DNA of 64,000 nt from Holothuria scabra (GCA_037179385.1 CM074187.1:6758001-6822000); one strand, 5' to 3'. Positions 11,251 through 25,018 are shown, numbered from the stretch's first letter. The notes: generated from the letters alone by a model not told the origin. Numbers and translations: made by a program.

Positions 11251-12161
11251 AGTTGCTCCAAGGAACCGTTTTAAATTTGTACTATAAGATTACTCAAATA
11301 TGAACCGCACATGGTAACGACCTCTCTACATATGAAGTTCCACTAACGAAAAAAAATGATGTGAAATATCGACAAAATGAATAACAAAATACCTGTGATG
11401 AGGTTATCACTAACGTTACTACTTATTTTAGATGGTGTAAAGCATAGCACTATGCACATAGTTAACTTTTTCACTGAAAACCCCCAATCTGCCTAAACTA
11501 CCATGGCGGATTAAAATCTCGAGATGTGCTTTTTAAGCCACGGTAGCGTGTAATATCTACAACTGCATTTTACGCGATTACAGGCAAACCAAGTACCTAT
11601 TTGCAAGGGCGATTCAAGTTTCAGTTGAAACTTCCAGGCCAGAAAGCAGCTATGCAGTTAGAACTGCTCAATTTCCCCATCCGGGAGACTTCATTCAAGG
11701 CTAAGATACTACCATGCAAAATTTTCAAGGAAATGCAATTTTTTCGTGGGGTTTAGTGCATCATGGGAAACATGTGGTGTCGTCGTGACACGTTAATTTG
11801 GCATTGCATCTAATTTACATTTTGATGTTTGAATATTAAGCTACATTCTTTGCCTTGCCCTTCATGGTGCAGGGTAAAGCTAGATCTATACAGGAAAAGA
11901 TAATCAAACTTTCAACAGTCAAGGGCATTCAATTATAAGAAAAAATGGAACCTGAGGCAATGTGTCCACATTACATAACTTTCTGTGGCTTTGTTGAAAG
12001 GAAGAGGAAAACGTTCAACCGATCAAAATAACCAATCTTTAAAATGAGATATCTTACGTTGGGTAAGTGTATTGCAACGGAGTTTGAAGGCCATGGCCTT
12101 TTTTACTAATTCTCAATCACAAGAATGATATGCCTCTACGTAATTTATCTAGCTGGTAACC
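11251..12161. other. No gene recognised
   Basis: Intronic with respect to the HSP70-like model. No repeat boundaries or exons could be supported. Confidence 0.35.
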
Positions 12162-12192
12162 AAGGACGGATGTAAGGAAATTTGTTTGGGGG

Positions 12193-15046
12193 CAGGGGTG
12201 GCGCCAGGATTTGCCCGACATGGGGGCCAGCAGTTCAACGCCCCGACAAAGGCGATGGGTTAGCCCCGTTGGGACGCAACTTGACAGAATTTGAGGCGCG
12301 CGCAGCTCGCCGAAATTTTTGGGGTTTTTTTTGAAACAAACACTTAAAAATCTGAAGTTTATTTTTTGAAAGAAATTTGGCTTTTGTAATGACAATTAAA
12401 AATTGGGGGTATTTATTGAAGAATCTATCCTTGATATGAACAAATTCAAAAACGTTTTACACGCGACAGCTGAAATTCTGTTGGGGTTATGCATTTGATC
12501 GTTCTTGTCCTACGTACTATAAGGTCTCAAGAAGAGACTATAAGTTTGCCCGAAATGTTTTTTATCGTTTTTTGAACCAAGATTTGAAAATTAAGAGCTT
12601 ATTTTATTTCAGAAATTTTGGAATGTAATACAAGAAAATTTGGTTTTTGGTAAGGTTATAATGAAAAATTTGGGTTCCTTATTAAGCTGTTGAGTGATAT
12701 GCCTTTCAAGAGCAAAATTAGGTAGAATGTCGGGGTGATTAACAGAGTTGTCTGATTATTTGTTGTACTGAGTATCCATCAAAATTGGAAACTTTTGCCA
12801 CTTTTAACAATCTGAAACTTATATTATGACAGATTTTGGTGTTTTTATGGAAGAATTTGACCTTCTCATAAGAAAAATCAAGTAGGGAGTAATCTGTAGT
12901 TTTGCACAGCTTTGTTGGGTTTACTGAATATTATCAGGTAGATTAATGCCCTCGGACCATGTTGGTAAATGTTCCCGTGGAAAAAGTTTGACTTCCCATA
13001 TATTTGAAGTTCTGACATAGGCCGAAGAGATTGTTTCAGTTTGGGAGGGGACAGAATTGTTTTGTTTTTCTTTTGTCCGAAAAATATAATATTGCCCGAA
13101 AAACTACAAGTGGAGCGCACAGATATTTTTGAAAAATTAAGAACCTCCAGAAAGCAGGAAAAGGCATTTCCGCGGCCGGGCTGGTAAGTAGAAACAAAGT
13201 ACCGATATAGTCATTATTTTTAGCTTTCTTTCGCAATAAAATTTTCAATTTGTAATACTGCCCCAAAACGAAGAATAATATGCAGGCATGAATTGTTCTG
13301 TTAAGTAATTTTTTCGACCAAAACACTATCTAAACGGGAGCGCCACCCATCAGTTGGCGCGGAACGTAAAGAAAATTGTTTAAAAAAACTAACACCACAG
13401 ACACCCGAAAATGGCATTTCCCAGACTTGAGCAGTAGTTATTTTGAGCTTTCCTTTGAAATAGAAATTTCACTTTAATAGAAAAAAACAACTTGGTAAGT
13501 GATCAGAAAACTGCCAGATAAAAGGTACGGTACTGCTACAATTAGATGTAATGGACTTGTCTCTTTTCGGGGGAAACCATATGCAAAAACATACCGGTTT
13601 TTTTTACTCTACCAGAATTCTTTGTTATATTCAATTGCAATATCCACTAAAAAGATGAAATTTTCTTCGTGACTGCCCGAACTCCAGACAAAATGATCTT
13701 ACTTCCAACGTATTTGAAAAAAAATGTCACGTTACAAGGTGGCTTCAAATGAATTTTCAGTCAGACTTAAGGGGAGACATTCAAACCACTGTTTATCATT
13801 ATGTGTAGCCCTAAATGGCCTGGCCTATTTTCGTTACCGTTTCTAGAATTGGGCTGTCGGGACAGGCCAGATGGCAGACCATTGGACAATGCATGTCGAA
13901 CGGACCTTTGCCAGAGGATCGGGAGGACTTAAGAAAAAGACAATTGGGTAATGCCTGCACATGAAAAACCACTTGTCCGTTTTTGTAAGGAAAATTTGGA
14001 ATTGTCAGTTTCCTTGAAGAATATGGTCTTCTAGTAAGCAAAATCCAGAAGATCGTCGGGGTGACTGAAGTTATCAGGCCCACATTTTTTTTTTATCGTG
14101 GGCCTGTGATGAAAAATCCGAAGAAATTGGATTTTCTCTCAACAACAGGGGGAGGGAAGTCTTCCCCAGCGGGGGCAACGATATCGGATCGGATTTCGCT
14201 CCGATTTTTGTGAGGGTTAATTAATATCGCCTTCATCTTTGGTAGGAAAGAAACAAAAATTTGCCAACCAGTGTAGACTTCGAAATTCTAAGTAACTTAT
14301 ACCCATTATTCCGTGACGATACATCCACAGACAACTTTTATCGGATACGCGTAGTTCGATAAAAGCTATTTGACAATGTGACGTCACGAAATAAGTAGTA
14401 TATATTTGACTTCCGTATTCCTCTCATACCGATCGTATATTTACACAGGATGGCAAATTTTTGTTTTTTCCGAAAATGGATGGAGGAGAATTTAACTAAA
14501 ACTGACAGAAATTGGATAGTAATCCGATCCGATATCGCTGTAGTATATACTGGGCTTAAAATCGATGCATCAAAAATAGGGTTACAAACGAAAAACAAAA
14601 AAATCATAAAAGAAAAAAAAGTTTACGATCATCCATCCAGTAACTTCAGTCCTTTACGTTCTTCATTTTTAGGCCTTCCGCAAAAAATTCCGCCCTTCCC
14701 CGACGGGGGATGAGATAGGACAATTACAGTAAGGTTCATGGAATGAGGTATAACAGAGCTGAGAAAAAGTGATCGAAATTCGATTCCCAATAGGCTTTAA
14801 AATAGCATTGCAAAACAAAAAATGTGTTCAAGATTACCCACCTAGTAATTTCAGTCCTTTTAAGTTTTTTAATTAATTAATTTATTAATTTAAATTAATT
14901 TAAATTAATTAATAATTAAGTAATTGATTGATTAATTAATTAATTGATTTTATTATTTTTAGGCCTCCCCGACGAAATCGCCGACCTTCCAAGAAGGGGG
15001 GGGGCAGTGTTCCCCGACGGGGGCATGGCCGCTGGCGCCACCCCTG
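12193..15046. mobile_element. hAT-type DNA transposon relic, 2854 bp, with 8-bp target duplication
   Basis: The termini are CAGGGGTGGCGCCAG, a 15-bp perfect inverted repeat. They are flanked by TTTGGGGG on both sides (12185-12192 and 15047-15054). An 8-bp target duplication and CAG-starting ends are the hallmarks of the hAT superfamily. The interior is AT-rich and G-run-rich and has no recognisable transposase. It holds a nested truncated MITE at 14179-14555 and an AT-only block at about 14868-14958. The homologous arm at 24500-24555 lacks the element, which confirms the insertion boundaries independently. Confidence 0.85.
14179..14555. mobile_element. Truncated Harbinger-like MITE nested in the hAT element
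   Basis: Shares with 10813-11247 the inner terminal block CGATATCGGATCGGAT, the GATACGCGTAGTTCGA word, a TGACGTCACG word and the complementary right end. The outer CCAGGTCACACTACAG is missing on the left and altered on the right (CTACAGCGATATCGG kept; the outer end reads GCCCAGTATATA). Confidence 0.65.
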
Positions 15047-16167
15047 TTTGGGGGGCAAACTCAACTTGAGACCAAGACGTCTCAAGTAGTATCAGGGGAT
15101 GTCGTGCAAAAATATTTTTCTTTTTTGAGGGGGGGCATGTGAAGTGGTGACTGACTGCCGAAACACTATCTAAGCCGAGCGCCACCATCAGTTGACGCGG
15201 AGCGTACAGAAAATTTTGAAAAATCGCAACCTCTCAGATAGCCGGAAATTGCATTTGTTAGGCTTGTAAGTAGAATTTAAGCAGTCGTTATTTTGAGCTT
15301 TCCTTAATTTGCAATAAAATCTTCATTTTAATAAAAAGAAAATAAAATTGCAAAATGATCAGAAAACTACCAGATAAAATGTACTGGCTCCTTTACAGAA
15401 CGATGTGACATTTTATCATTTTCTTTGTTGCAAAGTAAAATCTCCATTAAAAGAATAGACCAAAACCAAATTTTTGTTTAATATGTTAAAGACGAACATA
15501 TTCCAAGCACTCCGGTGAAGTTTTCATTCATTTCTCATGTTCGGAGATATTAGCACTTGAAATTGACACATTTTCACATCACAGTTAAATTGTATAAATA
15601 TGGTGTTAAATTTGAGAGAAAAGCAACTCAACATTTCTATCAATGTGAATACATGACATCAAGTTCACTTGTTGCAAGTTCACTCTTTGTAGAAAATATG
15701 TCAACTTCAATTCTAATATGATATCTCGAGAACTAAACATGAGAAATGAGTAGAAAATCCCGAGTAAGCTATGCCTAGAAAATATGTCCCTCTTCAAAAT
15801 ATCAAACATAAATTTGTTCTGGACTTTTTTGTTACAAGGAGCTGCACACCGTTGGAAATAAATTGAAATCATAACTTTTCGAATCATATTAACTCATATG
15901 CCCAGTGGTGGAATGAGCCTGTAAACCTGAACCGGCCACACAGAAGCATTGGTAACGCTACCAATAACAGTACTGATTCAGTACTGCTATTGGTGCTGGT
16001 AGCGCTGTCAACTTGAACGCTTCTGGGCGGCCGGTACTGGGCTAAAATTTTGAAACAATTACGCATTAGTTTATAGTTTATAAATAATAGCCTATATGAC
16101 ATTTGTATGAGATAGAAGGCTGGCATGGTTTCCCCAGATTAGGAAAAGGCTACTTTTTATTCATGTC

Positions 16168-16543
16168 GTGCTGCCACCCCCTATGGCGAGCCGCTAATGC
16201 TGGTAACCTGGCTGTCCCTTTTGCGCATGCTATCGTAGTAAACCTAAACGTTGACTTATAACTCTCGATTCTACACTAAATACGTTTTTGCTAGGAATTC
16301 TAGACCCTGCCGACAGAAATCAGCAGACTTGTAAAGCCTACCTTGTCGTTTATTCTTATACCCCAGGCTGCATTTTAACTTTGGTTTTCAAATATCTCAT
16401 ACAGCTGTACAGAAAATCACATTGCTACATCATACTTTTATCCTTTATACCATCACAGAACTCATATTGGTGCTACACCCTTTTTATTTCACCCCAAATA
16501 AAGTAAAACGAAATATTTTCCATTTGAACCAACTAAAACTCAC
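16168..16543. other. Intron sequence, no gene seen
   Basis: Immediately downstream (on the minus strand) of the second HSP70-like exon; no repeat recognised. Confidence 0.35.
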
Positions 16544-16820
16544 CAGCACCAGAAACGACTGCCTCATTGGGGTGAAGACTCTGATTTAAGTCCTTGACAA
16601 GACGATTCTTCAAATATGCTTGAATACGTGGAATACCAGAAGACCCGCCTACCAAGACAACATCATCAAGTTTATATTTGTCGAAGTTTTTTAGGTTTGG
16701 AGATTTCAAACATTCCGTCACAATGTCAATATGTTCCTTGAAGTGAAACTTGCAAATTTCTTCAAACCTGGAACGTTTCACGGTTGCGTCGAGATTTACG
16801 CCTTCAAAAAATGACTGAAT
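16544..16820 (-). CDS. HSP70-like gene, exon for the C-terminal part of the ATPase domain
   Basis: The minus-strand exon runs 16820 to 16544 (277 nt, phase 0 in, phase 1 out), with acceptor ATTTCAG and donor GTGAGT. It encodes IQSFFEGVNLDATVKRSRFE, then a helical stretch, then LDDVVLVGGSSGIPRIQAYL and LHPNEAVVSGA. These match HSP70 subdomain IIB/IIA: the 'SLFEGxDF..RxRFEEL' helix, the VLVGGSTRIP signature and the NPDEAVAYGAA helix. In the signature the usual Thr-Arg is Ser-Gly, so the arginine that stacks on adenine is lost (codon 16635-16637). The length matches the family with no gaps. Confidence 0.92.
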
Positions 16821-17574
16821 CTGAAATCTGAAGGGAAAAAAAGGACAAGATATTGTTGTCACTGTGTTCTATATATGTACGAATTATCACTTATGAAAAT
16901 TACGTTACTTACCTGATTGCAAATACACACGATTTATGTAACCTACCACTAGCGGTGGTGACAGTGGTAGATTTTCGGTACGATGGGTAGGAGCTTAGGC
17001 TGTTGAAATCGTAGACTGACGTCATAAACCTTTAATACAAATAGTGGTGCCTTGCTATGCTGTTAGGACAGACTAGCGTGATAGGCGATTGATGAGGCTT
17101 TGTTTTTAATTTCCAATCACTCATTCGTCACTAAATTAACTCACTATATTATCAATAGAAGAAGCAGGGTCGTTAAACTCCATTTAAGTAACTAACTATC
17201 AAAAGAAAATCTTGAAGAGACGGATTGTAATAGTAGCCTAAGTAAAAAAGATCATTTTCATAGAGTAGGCCTGCAGAGTTATGGAAAATCATTCTTTGCC
17301 GTTTATGTATGACCGGAATGACAAACTAATCGTCCTGTCTGATGCGGATACATCGCGGTGTCAGAAGATGACGTCACATTCACGACCTCTATAGAGAGGT
17401 GGGAGTCAGAACAGTAACAGTGGAATGACAGGTACCAACATATCTTTACTTTAAAGTTATGTTTTGGCGGGCTAAGCAAAGAGTTCGCTCCTAACGAAAA
17501 AGTGGTCTTTAATTTAAAAAAATGAAAATGGGATAGAATTGAGGAAAGAAAATGTGCGATGCCAGGCGCGAATC
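16821..17574. other. Intron sequence, no gene seen
   Basis: Intron between the first and second clear HSP70-like exons. No repeat boundary recognised. Confidence 0.35.
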
Positions 17575-17770
17575 CAGACATTTCAAAAAGGGGGGGGGGG
17601 CTGAACTTAGTGTTCTGCCTGAAATTTTTAACTCTGCCCAAAAGACTAAGCGGAGCGCCACCATCTGTTGACGCGGAGCGAACAGAAAATTTTGAAGAAT
17701 CACGACCCCTCAGACAGCCGCCCGAAATTCCATTTCCAACTGACTTGTAATTAGAATCCAGGCAATCATT
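17575..17770 (+). repeat. Copy of the GGAGCGCCACC dispersed repeat
   Basis: Starts at a G-homopolymer (about 17589-17600) and contains the core GGAGCGCCACCATCTGTTG followed by ACGCGGAGCG and GAAAATTTTGAA. The same core occurs at about 13340, 15180, 24370 (inverse), 37650 (inverse), 38462 and, degraded, 45165. It has no coding potential of its own. Confidence 0.6.
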
Positions 17771-18864
17771 ATTAATTATTATCATAATTAATACTCAAAT
17801 AAAAACATGATTAAATTGTGAAATGATCAGAAAACCACCGGATAAAATTTACCTCTACCATTGGATATGAAAAGATAATGTAAAGAAATTAATCGTTGGA
17901 AAATGAGCTTGTATAGGCCTTCTACAAACTATTTGACTACCTTGATACATAAGATTATGGGGAGCATAAAATTTAAAATTTCAACAACTTCATTGACAGG
18001 TGAAAATCCCTTCTGAAATTCAATGGATGGTGGCAATGCATCGCATGCCGGCTACCACCTATAGCCTTAGCAAGTTTCTTCGAACTTTACAAGGATGCGA
18101 TGTGTGTTGGGCAGCCTGATTAGCTCAGACTAAGAGGCTTACATGTCCGAAGTTTACATGAGTGAGAAATTACATGAGAATAGTTGGCTTTTACAAAACC
18201 GAACTAATTTTCGCGCATTTACCGCGCAAGGTAGAAGCCTGTATATACATAATTATATGCATCTCATACAAACAAGAGGGCAAATTATTTTCTAGCCAAC
18301 AAACAACCAGTCCATATCAACTGTTTCTGCAGACTTGATCCCTACAAACCCCACGCATCAAATACAAACATACTGGTGCGCGGCTAACTTTAAATCAAAA
18401 TCAACGTACATCCCAATTCTCCGTTGTCAGCATTGCAACTAGAAGGGCATCAATTCTTACGTTTTGCATCATATTAAGCACTTGGAACATATAGAGGCAG
18501 ATAAGTCCTACTTGAAAATAGAAAGATGCGTTTTGTGTTTCTCCGATGTGATTCTGTTTGGTTCTGTCCCTCTATACAAGGGGTGTGCACAGATGTGGGT
18601 CTTGGCACATTGGTCAATCTAACGGGGCAAGGATGGGGGCAAGGGGTGACGGCAAGACGCCACCTAGTATACACCTGTATCTGCTCCACTGGGGCCACCC
18701 AGATGGCCACAGCAACATGATTTGATCCGAAAGGTTGCACACCTGCTGTTTCAGTCTTTACCATAATGAACCGCTGTTGGAAACTGAGACAAGACTAACG
18801 TGCCGACCGTTCACAGACACTACATTGCACACGCGCAGGGCTGACGTGCCAATGTGTGAACATA

Positions 18865-19014
18865 AGGTGCGTTCGATTTAGCGGCTTGAGCCAGCTAAAC
18901 TGGCTCAGCAAGCGATATATCTTTCGGACGTATTTTACGTCACTCAGATGTTGTCCAGACAAGAAACCGGTTAAGTCAGTGTAGCTGGCTCTATCCGCTA
19001 AATCGAACGCACCT
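18865..19014. mobile_element. 150-bp MITE with 20-bp terminal inverted repeats
   Basis: The left end AGGTGCGTTCGATTTAGCGG is matched exactly by the reverse complement of the right end (18995-19014). The interior contains a second imperfect palindrome around GAGCCAGCTAAACTGGCTC. No clear target duplication; AT next to each end is possible. Confidence 0.75.
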
Positions 19015-22000
19015 ATGGTTCAGTCGATAATGCTCATAACCTGACGACATATTGGCCGGTAGCTATTCACATTATTCAAATCTTGTTGTGGCCTGGGAGT
19101 TGGATCTCCTTGTTGTAGCGAAGTCAATGTGATAGGAAAGTAAGTAGATAGCCTATTCACCAGGACTTAATATTACGAGGTTCGTGTATTTGAATTTGTG
19201 TTGTGAGGAAAAGGATGAGCCTGAAATACACTAGCCCCTTTGAATATATAGGCGTACGAGGCGGGGGGGGGGGGGCAGGCTGCCCCTCAAATTTTCTCAA
19301 GACCTAAAATTCGGGCAGGGTTCTGGAAAAACTCGGGCAGCCGTTTGAGTCTTAAAACCTGGTTTGTTTCTACTTACAGAGAAAACTCCTGGGCGCGCCC
19401 GAATTCCTTCAATCACTTGGCCGAAAAAATAATAAACAAGACGAACGTCTAGACGAGTTGCGGTGCCGACAAACCAAGTCGTCTTGTACTTAAAAGGTGA
19501 TTTTATATTTTAGGGGGACAAAAATACCATTCCAAAATACTTGTATTATGTTTTGCCCAATAGCAGCTAAGTTTGGTTCAACACTTGTAATCCAGGAACA
19601 TTGTTCATTCACTTTAGAAATGTGGTTGAGGTGGAACGTGGAACACACCAAAGAAATACTCGATTGCCGGTATAATGCGGTTTGCTCATTTTGAACTCAT
19701 AGTTGACAGTAAATCAGGAAAAGATGATACAGCAGTTGATTTAGAACTGTAGAAAGAGCAAAACGTCTCATCAGATAACATTTCAAAAGTCCTTTACAAG
19801 CTGTTGCTTGTGAATTCAATATAAGGTATCCCTAATGTCTCGGCTCCTTAACTGCTTGTACAGCATGATGGTTTCTGATAAAAGATGGTAAAGCGCCAAA
19901 GGCTCAAGACAGACCATTCGACCAAACAGGCGTTAGTCAAAACTGTATTTTAAGTAGTGCAGTTAATAAGGAAAAACATGCCATTTGTCTAGCTGTTTAG
20001 TGAATACAGGTAGGGTACACTGTTATATGACGTAATGTTGGAAACGATAATGAGTCTGTATGACAGTAACGTTGTAGTTACTTGGTTGAAGATGGATTTA
20101 TGTTAATGAACAAAAGGAAAAAATTTCCAATGCTGAACATAAAGAATTTCTAAAGATTAATGGTTTTTAAAAAGTTCTGTACGCCCCGCACCAAGTTTAC
20201 TCTCAGCTTACACAAAACTGTAAGACAACTACTCTTACATCACTAAAATTTATTTCTGCCGCCCCTCCCCTTTGCTCGTACATTAACGTAACATCTCAAG
20301 CCCAGTCACAGAGAATACGTTAGGATTTGCCCACAAAAAATCAAACGCAAAAATCGTGTCATAAATATTTCTTTTGCTTGTTTTACGGAAAATATTGAAG
20401 GTCTCAGTTTCACTGAAAAGATCCGACTAAAATTTCGATTTCTATAAAGATTAATATAAAAATTCTGGTTGTTTATGAAAAATTCAGGTTTTCTTATGAA
20501 ACATTGTTGTAAGTAACATCATATAATAACAAGTTAACGAGAATCAAAAGAATTTGTCGACATCTCAGATTTACCATAATCTTTACGAATGATGAAATAA
20601 AATAAAAAAAATATAAAACAGCAAAGTAAAAATTCCTTTGTCAGCGTTACTTACTCCTACATTCCCTCAACATATATGTTAATATGATGATATTTCACTC
20701 TAGCCTTAGGCCTATTGTCACTGTTTCTCCAATTTATATTAATCCCGTACACATACGTCACTACTAACCCTTCGCCAGTAACTTCTTAGTTCAGTAATGT
20801 ATATAGACACTTGAACGACGTTGACCTCCACAAATCAGAGAACCGAATCAATCACTTACAAATCATAGAAGATAAATTGCAACATCTCCGTCCCTTCATG
20901 AAACCCGAATACCAAAATATCGATGTCCCTAGTTTATAACTATTAGCGGCGATTCGTCTGTCATCACATCATTAAACAGTCTCGCTTCTTCCTACACTCT
21001 ATATCAAGAACTTCTTGTCGCCTTTCTGACGGTGACTTCTTACTACGGAAGAAAACTGTTGGCATTGCACTATATAAAAATTGTTTTAATAATTTCCATG
21101 CATTTCCTTTTCAAATAAAAATAATTATATAGCAAGCTCGCAACTGTTCAAACGATAACCTAAAATATGTAAAAGCAATAAGAAAGCCAGGTCTATGAAT
21201 AAGACTGCACTGTCCAGTAAAAAACTCCGTAAAAGACAAATTTCATCATTCCAACCACCCATATGCAATAGCTCAACAAATCACTTTCAAAGAAAAACGG
21301 ACTTTATGAAAAATAAACGTTTCGCTGATAACACCACAGCCAGTGACATAACAAATAAGAGCATAACTAGCTTATAAATAAGTGCCTTGCTACTTTACGA
21401 TTTACGAAAAGAACCACCTGGCTAAAATTTACAATTGCGAAATTTCTTGTACCTGTTAAAAACTTCGTTGTGTAAGCCAACAATCTAAACGCTCTACAAA
21501 CGGTCCAAATTTAATTTTTACGTTCGTTTAACATAAATATAAAAAAATGATAGGGCAATCATTTTAATTGTTTTACAGTGACGTAAATCCCGGAGAAAGC
21601 AAGGGATGTCTTTGCTTCCTCAAGTAAAAAAAGAAAAGCCAAACTGTCATATGGCCCCCCAAAATTTTAAATAACCATTTCAAAATCAAGACATTTTTGA
21701 CAAGAGATGAACTATCCATGGCCTTTAAAAAGACCAAATCAGTTGGTTTTCAAGGGCTTCGCCCCCAACAGAAGACCCAAAGTAGTCCCTGAATGATTGT
21801 GCAAAACCTTCATTCATGCAGACCTCTTCCCAATATCTCAAACAGATCACCGCCCAGTGTAATAAAAAATGGTTGCTCTCATCACATACAAATATAAAAC
21901 GAGATATGAATGAACATGTTAAAACCCTACCGTGACTACTCTTTACATTAAACTATTTGTTCAGGTTGACACTTCTTCATCTTATGATGTGCTCTTCTCC

Positions 22001-23191
22001 CTAAATGTATAAATATCCCCAAGAACATTCCCTCTGAATTTGGTTTTTTAAGCATTCTTCTTTAGTGGTGCTTCTGAGCAATGGCAGCTCGTGGTGTAAA
22101 TATGTGAAGGGGTACATAATGAACTTACAATGACTTGTCCTAAATGAAGATGATTATCTTTTACCCCTGAAACCAATAATGCCAAACACCGGAAAAAAAA
22201 ACAATTACCACCCACAACAACGAAAAAATAAAATGCACATGTAGATCTTTCGGAACGTATTAATAATACATCACGATCGTCATGTTCCCTACTTTCCCCA
22301 TCATCACACCTCTGACTCTTTTCATAGCCACTAGAGCCTTTTTTGTATGTTCCCAACTCTGACATCATCATTTTTCTCCCCTTCATAACTCTTATCTTGA
22401 AATTCACCCCCATACTTTCTTTTTCGTTGTTGCCAACCTTTCCTTTCTACAAAAAAAGTCTTTGAACGGCCCTTCTTGGGCATTGTTATATTCTCCACAT
22501 AATTTTAAACTTTAAAATAAAAAATTTACCATGACCAGACACCTTGATATAACACAAATATTAATACTCGCTAACTCATACAAATAATATTTACCTACCA
22601 ATAACAATGTTTCCCTCCAACAGAAACTTACTTTATGAAAAAAAAAAACAGTGAACAAAACTCCTCTAAACTATCAAATTTTTTACTCCACAACAACCCC
22701 GACCATGTCACTTGGAAAGAATAAATCTCTACAAAGAAATCCTCATATAAATACTCAAAATTCACTAAACACCTCGATGAATTAAAAAAAAAACAACCAA
22801 AATGATGGCGCTGTGTTAAATTAAACAACATATTATTCCCCAGAGTCAACACGGACCAGGTTTTTCCGCAAGATTGTTACTAAAAATAGAACACGTTGGC
22901 AAATTTTACATGAAAAAAAAAAAACCAATTTTACACTCTCACGAAAGTCATATTTCCACCAAGCTTAAAAAACACGAAAGAGAATTACCGTCCCTACAAA
23001 TTGCACTAAACCGTATTTCGATACCACAAAGCATCTAGGAGATAGAAATAAAGTGCCGGAAATTCAGATATTGACTTCGCGATAGTAACTGCATTAGTTG
23101 TGGTTGCCTGCAAGGCAGGCACCGCAACTAAAAAGCATCATAGACACGGTAAAATTTTCTTCAATTTTCCAAAAATAACGTTATTCGATAA
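19015..23191. other. AT-rich intronic region, no gene recognised
   Basis: About 4.2 kb of low-complexity AT-rich sequence between HSP70-like exons. A G-homopolymer lies at about 19262-19275. There are no exons with recognisable domains, RNA genes or clear element ends. Confidence 0.4.
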
Positions 23192-24555
23192 GACATGAAT
23201 AAAAAGTAGCCTTTTTCTTAATATGGGCAAAGTATCCCAGCCTTCTCTCTCATACAGATTTCAAATATTATTATTTATAAATTATAAACTAATGAGTAAT
23301 TGTCAAGGATATAGGTCGTAATTGTATCAAAATTTTAGCCCAGTAACGGCCGCCCAGAAGCGCGCTACCATCATCAACAGCAGTAATCAGTACTGTTATT
23401 GGTGACGGTATCGCTACCAATGCTTCTGTGTGGCCGGTCCAGGTTTACAGGCTCATTCCACCACTGGTCATATGAGTTAATATGATTCGAAAAGTTATGA
23501 TTTCAATTTATCTCCAACGGTGTGCAGCTCCTTGAAACAAAAAAGTCCAGAACAAATTTATGTTTGATATTTTGAAGACTGAGGAACATATTCTACGCAG
23601 AGCTTACTGGGGAAATTTTTACTCATTTCCCATGTTTGGTTCTCGAGATATTAGAATTGAAGTTGACATATTTTCTACAAAGAGTTAACTCGCAACAAGT
23701 AGGCGTGATGTCATACATTCACATTGATAGAAATGTTTAGTTGTTTTTCTCTAAAATTTAACACCATATTTATACAATTTAACTGTGATATGTTGTAACC
23801 ATGAGTGCATCCCGAGCAATGGAAGTTTAAAAATTTAATTTGTTTCAAGGGCAAGATAGCATACCTAATCAATTCAAGATCAAACAGCAGAATCAAAAGT
23901 AAATAAAAAACAAAATAAAACATTGACCATCAATATGAATACATGACATAGCACCTTCTTGGTTCAAGTTTACCTTTTGTAGAAAATGTGTCAACTTTAG
24001 TTGAAAACATCTCGAGAACCGAACATGAGAAATAAATGAAAACTTCACCAGAGTGCTTAGAATATGTTCGTCTTTAACATGTATAACAAAGATTTGGTTC
24101 TGGTCTATTCTTTTTAAATGGAGATTTTACTTTGCCACAAAGAAAATGATAAAACGTCACATCGTCCTGTAAAGGAGCCAGTCCATTTTATCTGGTAATT
24201 TTCTGATCATTTTGCAATTTGATTTTCTTTTTATAAAAATGAAGATTTTATTGCAAAGGAAAGCTCAAAATAACGACTGCTTAAATTCTACTAACAAGCC
24301 TGGCAAATGCAATTTCCGACTATCTGAGAGGTCGCGATTTTTCAAAATTTTCTGTACGCTCCGCGCCAACTGATGGTGGCGCTCGGCTTAGACAGTCTTT
24401 CGGGCAATCAGTCACCATTTCTCATGCCCGTCCCCCAAAAATATTTTTGCACGATATCCCGTGATACTATTTGAGACGCCTTGGTCTCAACTTGAGTTTG
24501 CCACCCCCCCCCCAAAAAAAAAACAAACAAACAAATTTCCTTATATCCGCCCTTG
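23192..24555. repeat. Right arm of the large inverted duplication (empty hAT site)
   Basis: Inverse homologue of 12162-12192 plus 15047-16167. At 24500-24541 the sequence runs straight from the GGAAATTTG block to the GCAAACTCAAGTTGAGACC block across a C/A-rich stretch, with no transposon. The arm has an extra partial copy of the 'CGAACATGAGAAAT...' segment at about 23930-24060, so it is longer than the left arm without its insertion. Confidence 0.8.
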
Positions 24556-25018
24556 CTGACAACATTTTTAGGTACTTCTGTTGTATTTCTTTACTTCCCC
24601 AATTTCTAATTTTATGAAAAGTTTGTATAATGTTTCAGACATTTTAACAGTTCACGCTTACATTGAGCCAAGCTTTTAAGGGAACAACCACATGGAAATT
24701 CTTATAATTAGCACGCATTGGTCAAGTTCCATATCCAGTAGTTACGGATTACTTAAAATTTTTAATTTTGTGGTGTTCTGACTCAAAAAGGTTTTTTGCA
24801 TAATTCGAAAAATTATCTGGTAACGGTTATTCTTCAAACCGAATTGAGACGTTCAGTTCTCACTCATAAATATGTATATGAGGATTATTTAAATTTGAAA
24901 AATTGTTATTGGTATATGTGAAGAAGATGTAACAGCTTTGAAAAAAATTGTCGAATTTCATCGAACAAGTTCTTCTAACCCCATTGTTCAATCTCTGGTA
25001 ACACAAAAAAATGCTTAC

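Larger units (their letters stand above)
12162..16167. repeat. Left arm of a large inverted duplication, interrupted by a hAT element
   Basis: Sequence 12162-12192 plus 15047-16167 is homologous, in inverse orientation, to 23192-24555. Shared blocks include GGATGTAAGGAAATTTG, the AACTCAACTTGAGACC word, the GGAGCGCC-type core at about 15175-15210, and the segment with GAACCGGCCACACAGAAGC at about 15930. The arm is broken by the 2854-bp element at 12193-15046. Divergence between the arms is moderate, with small indels and one internal duplication in the right arm, so it is old. Confidence 0.8.
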
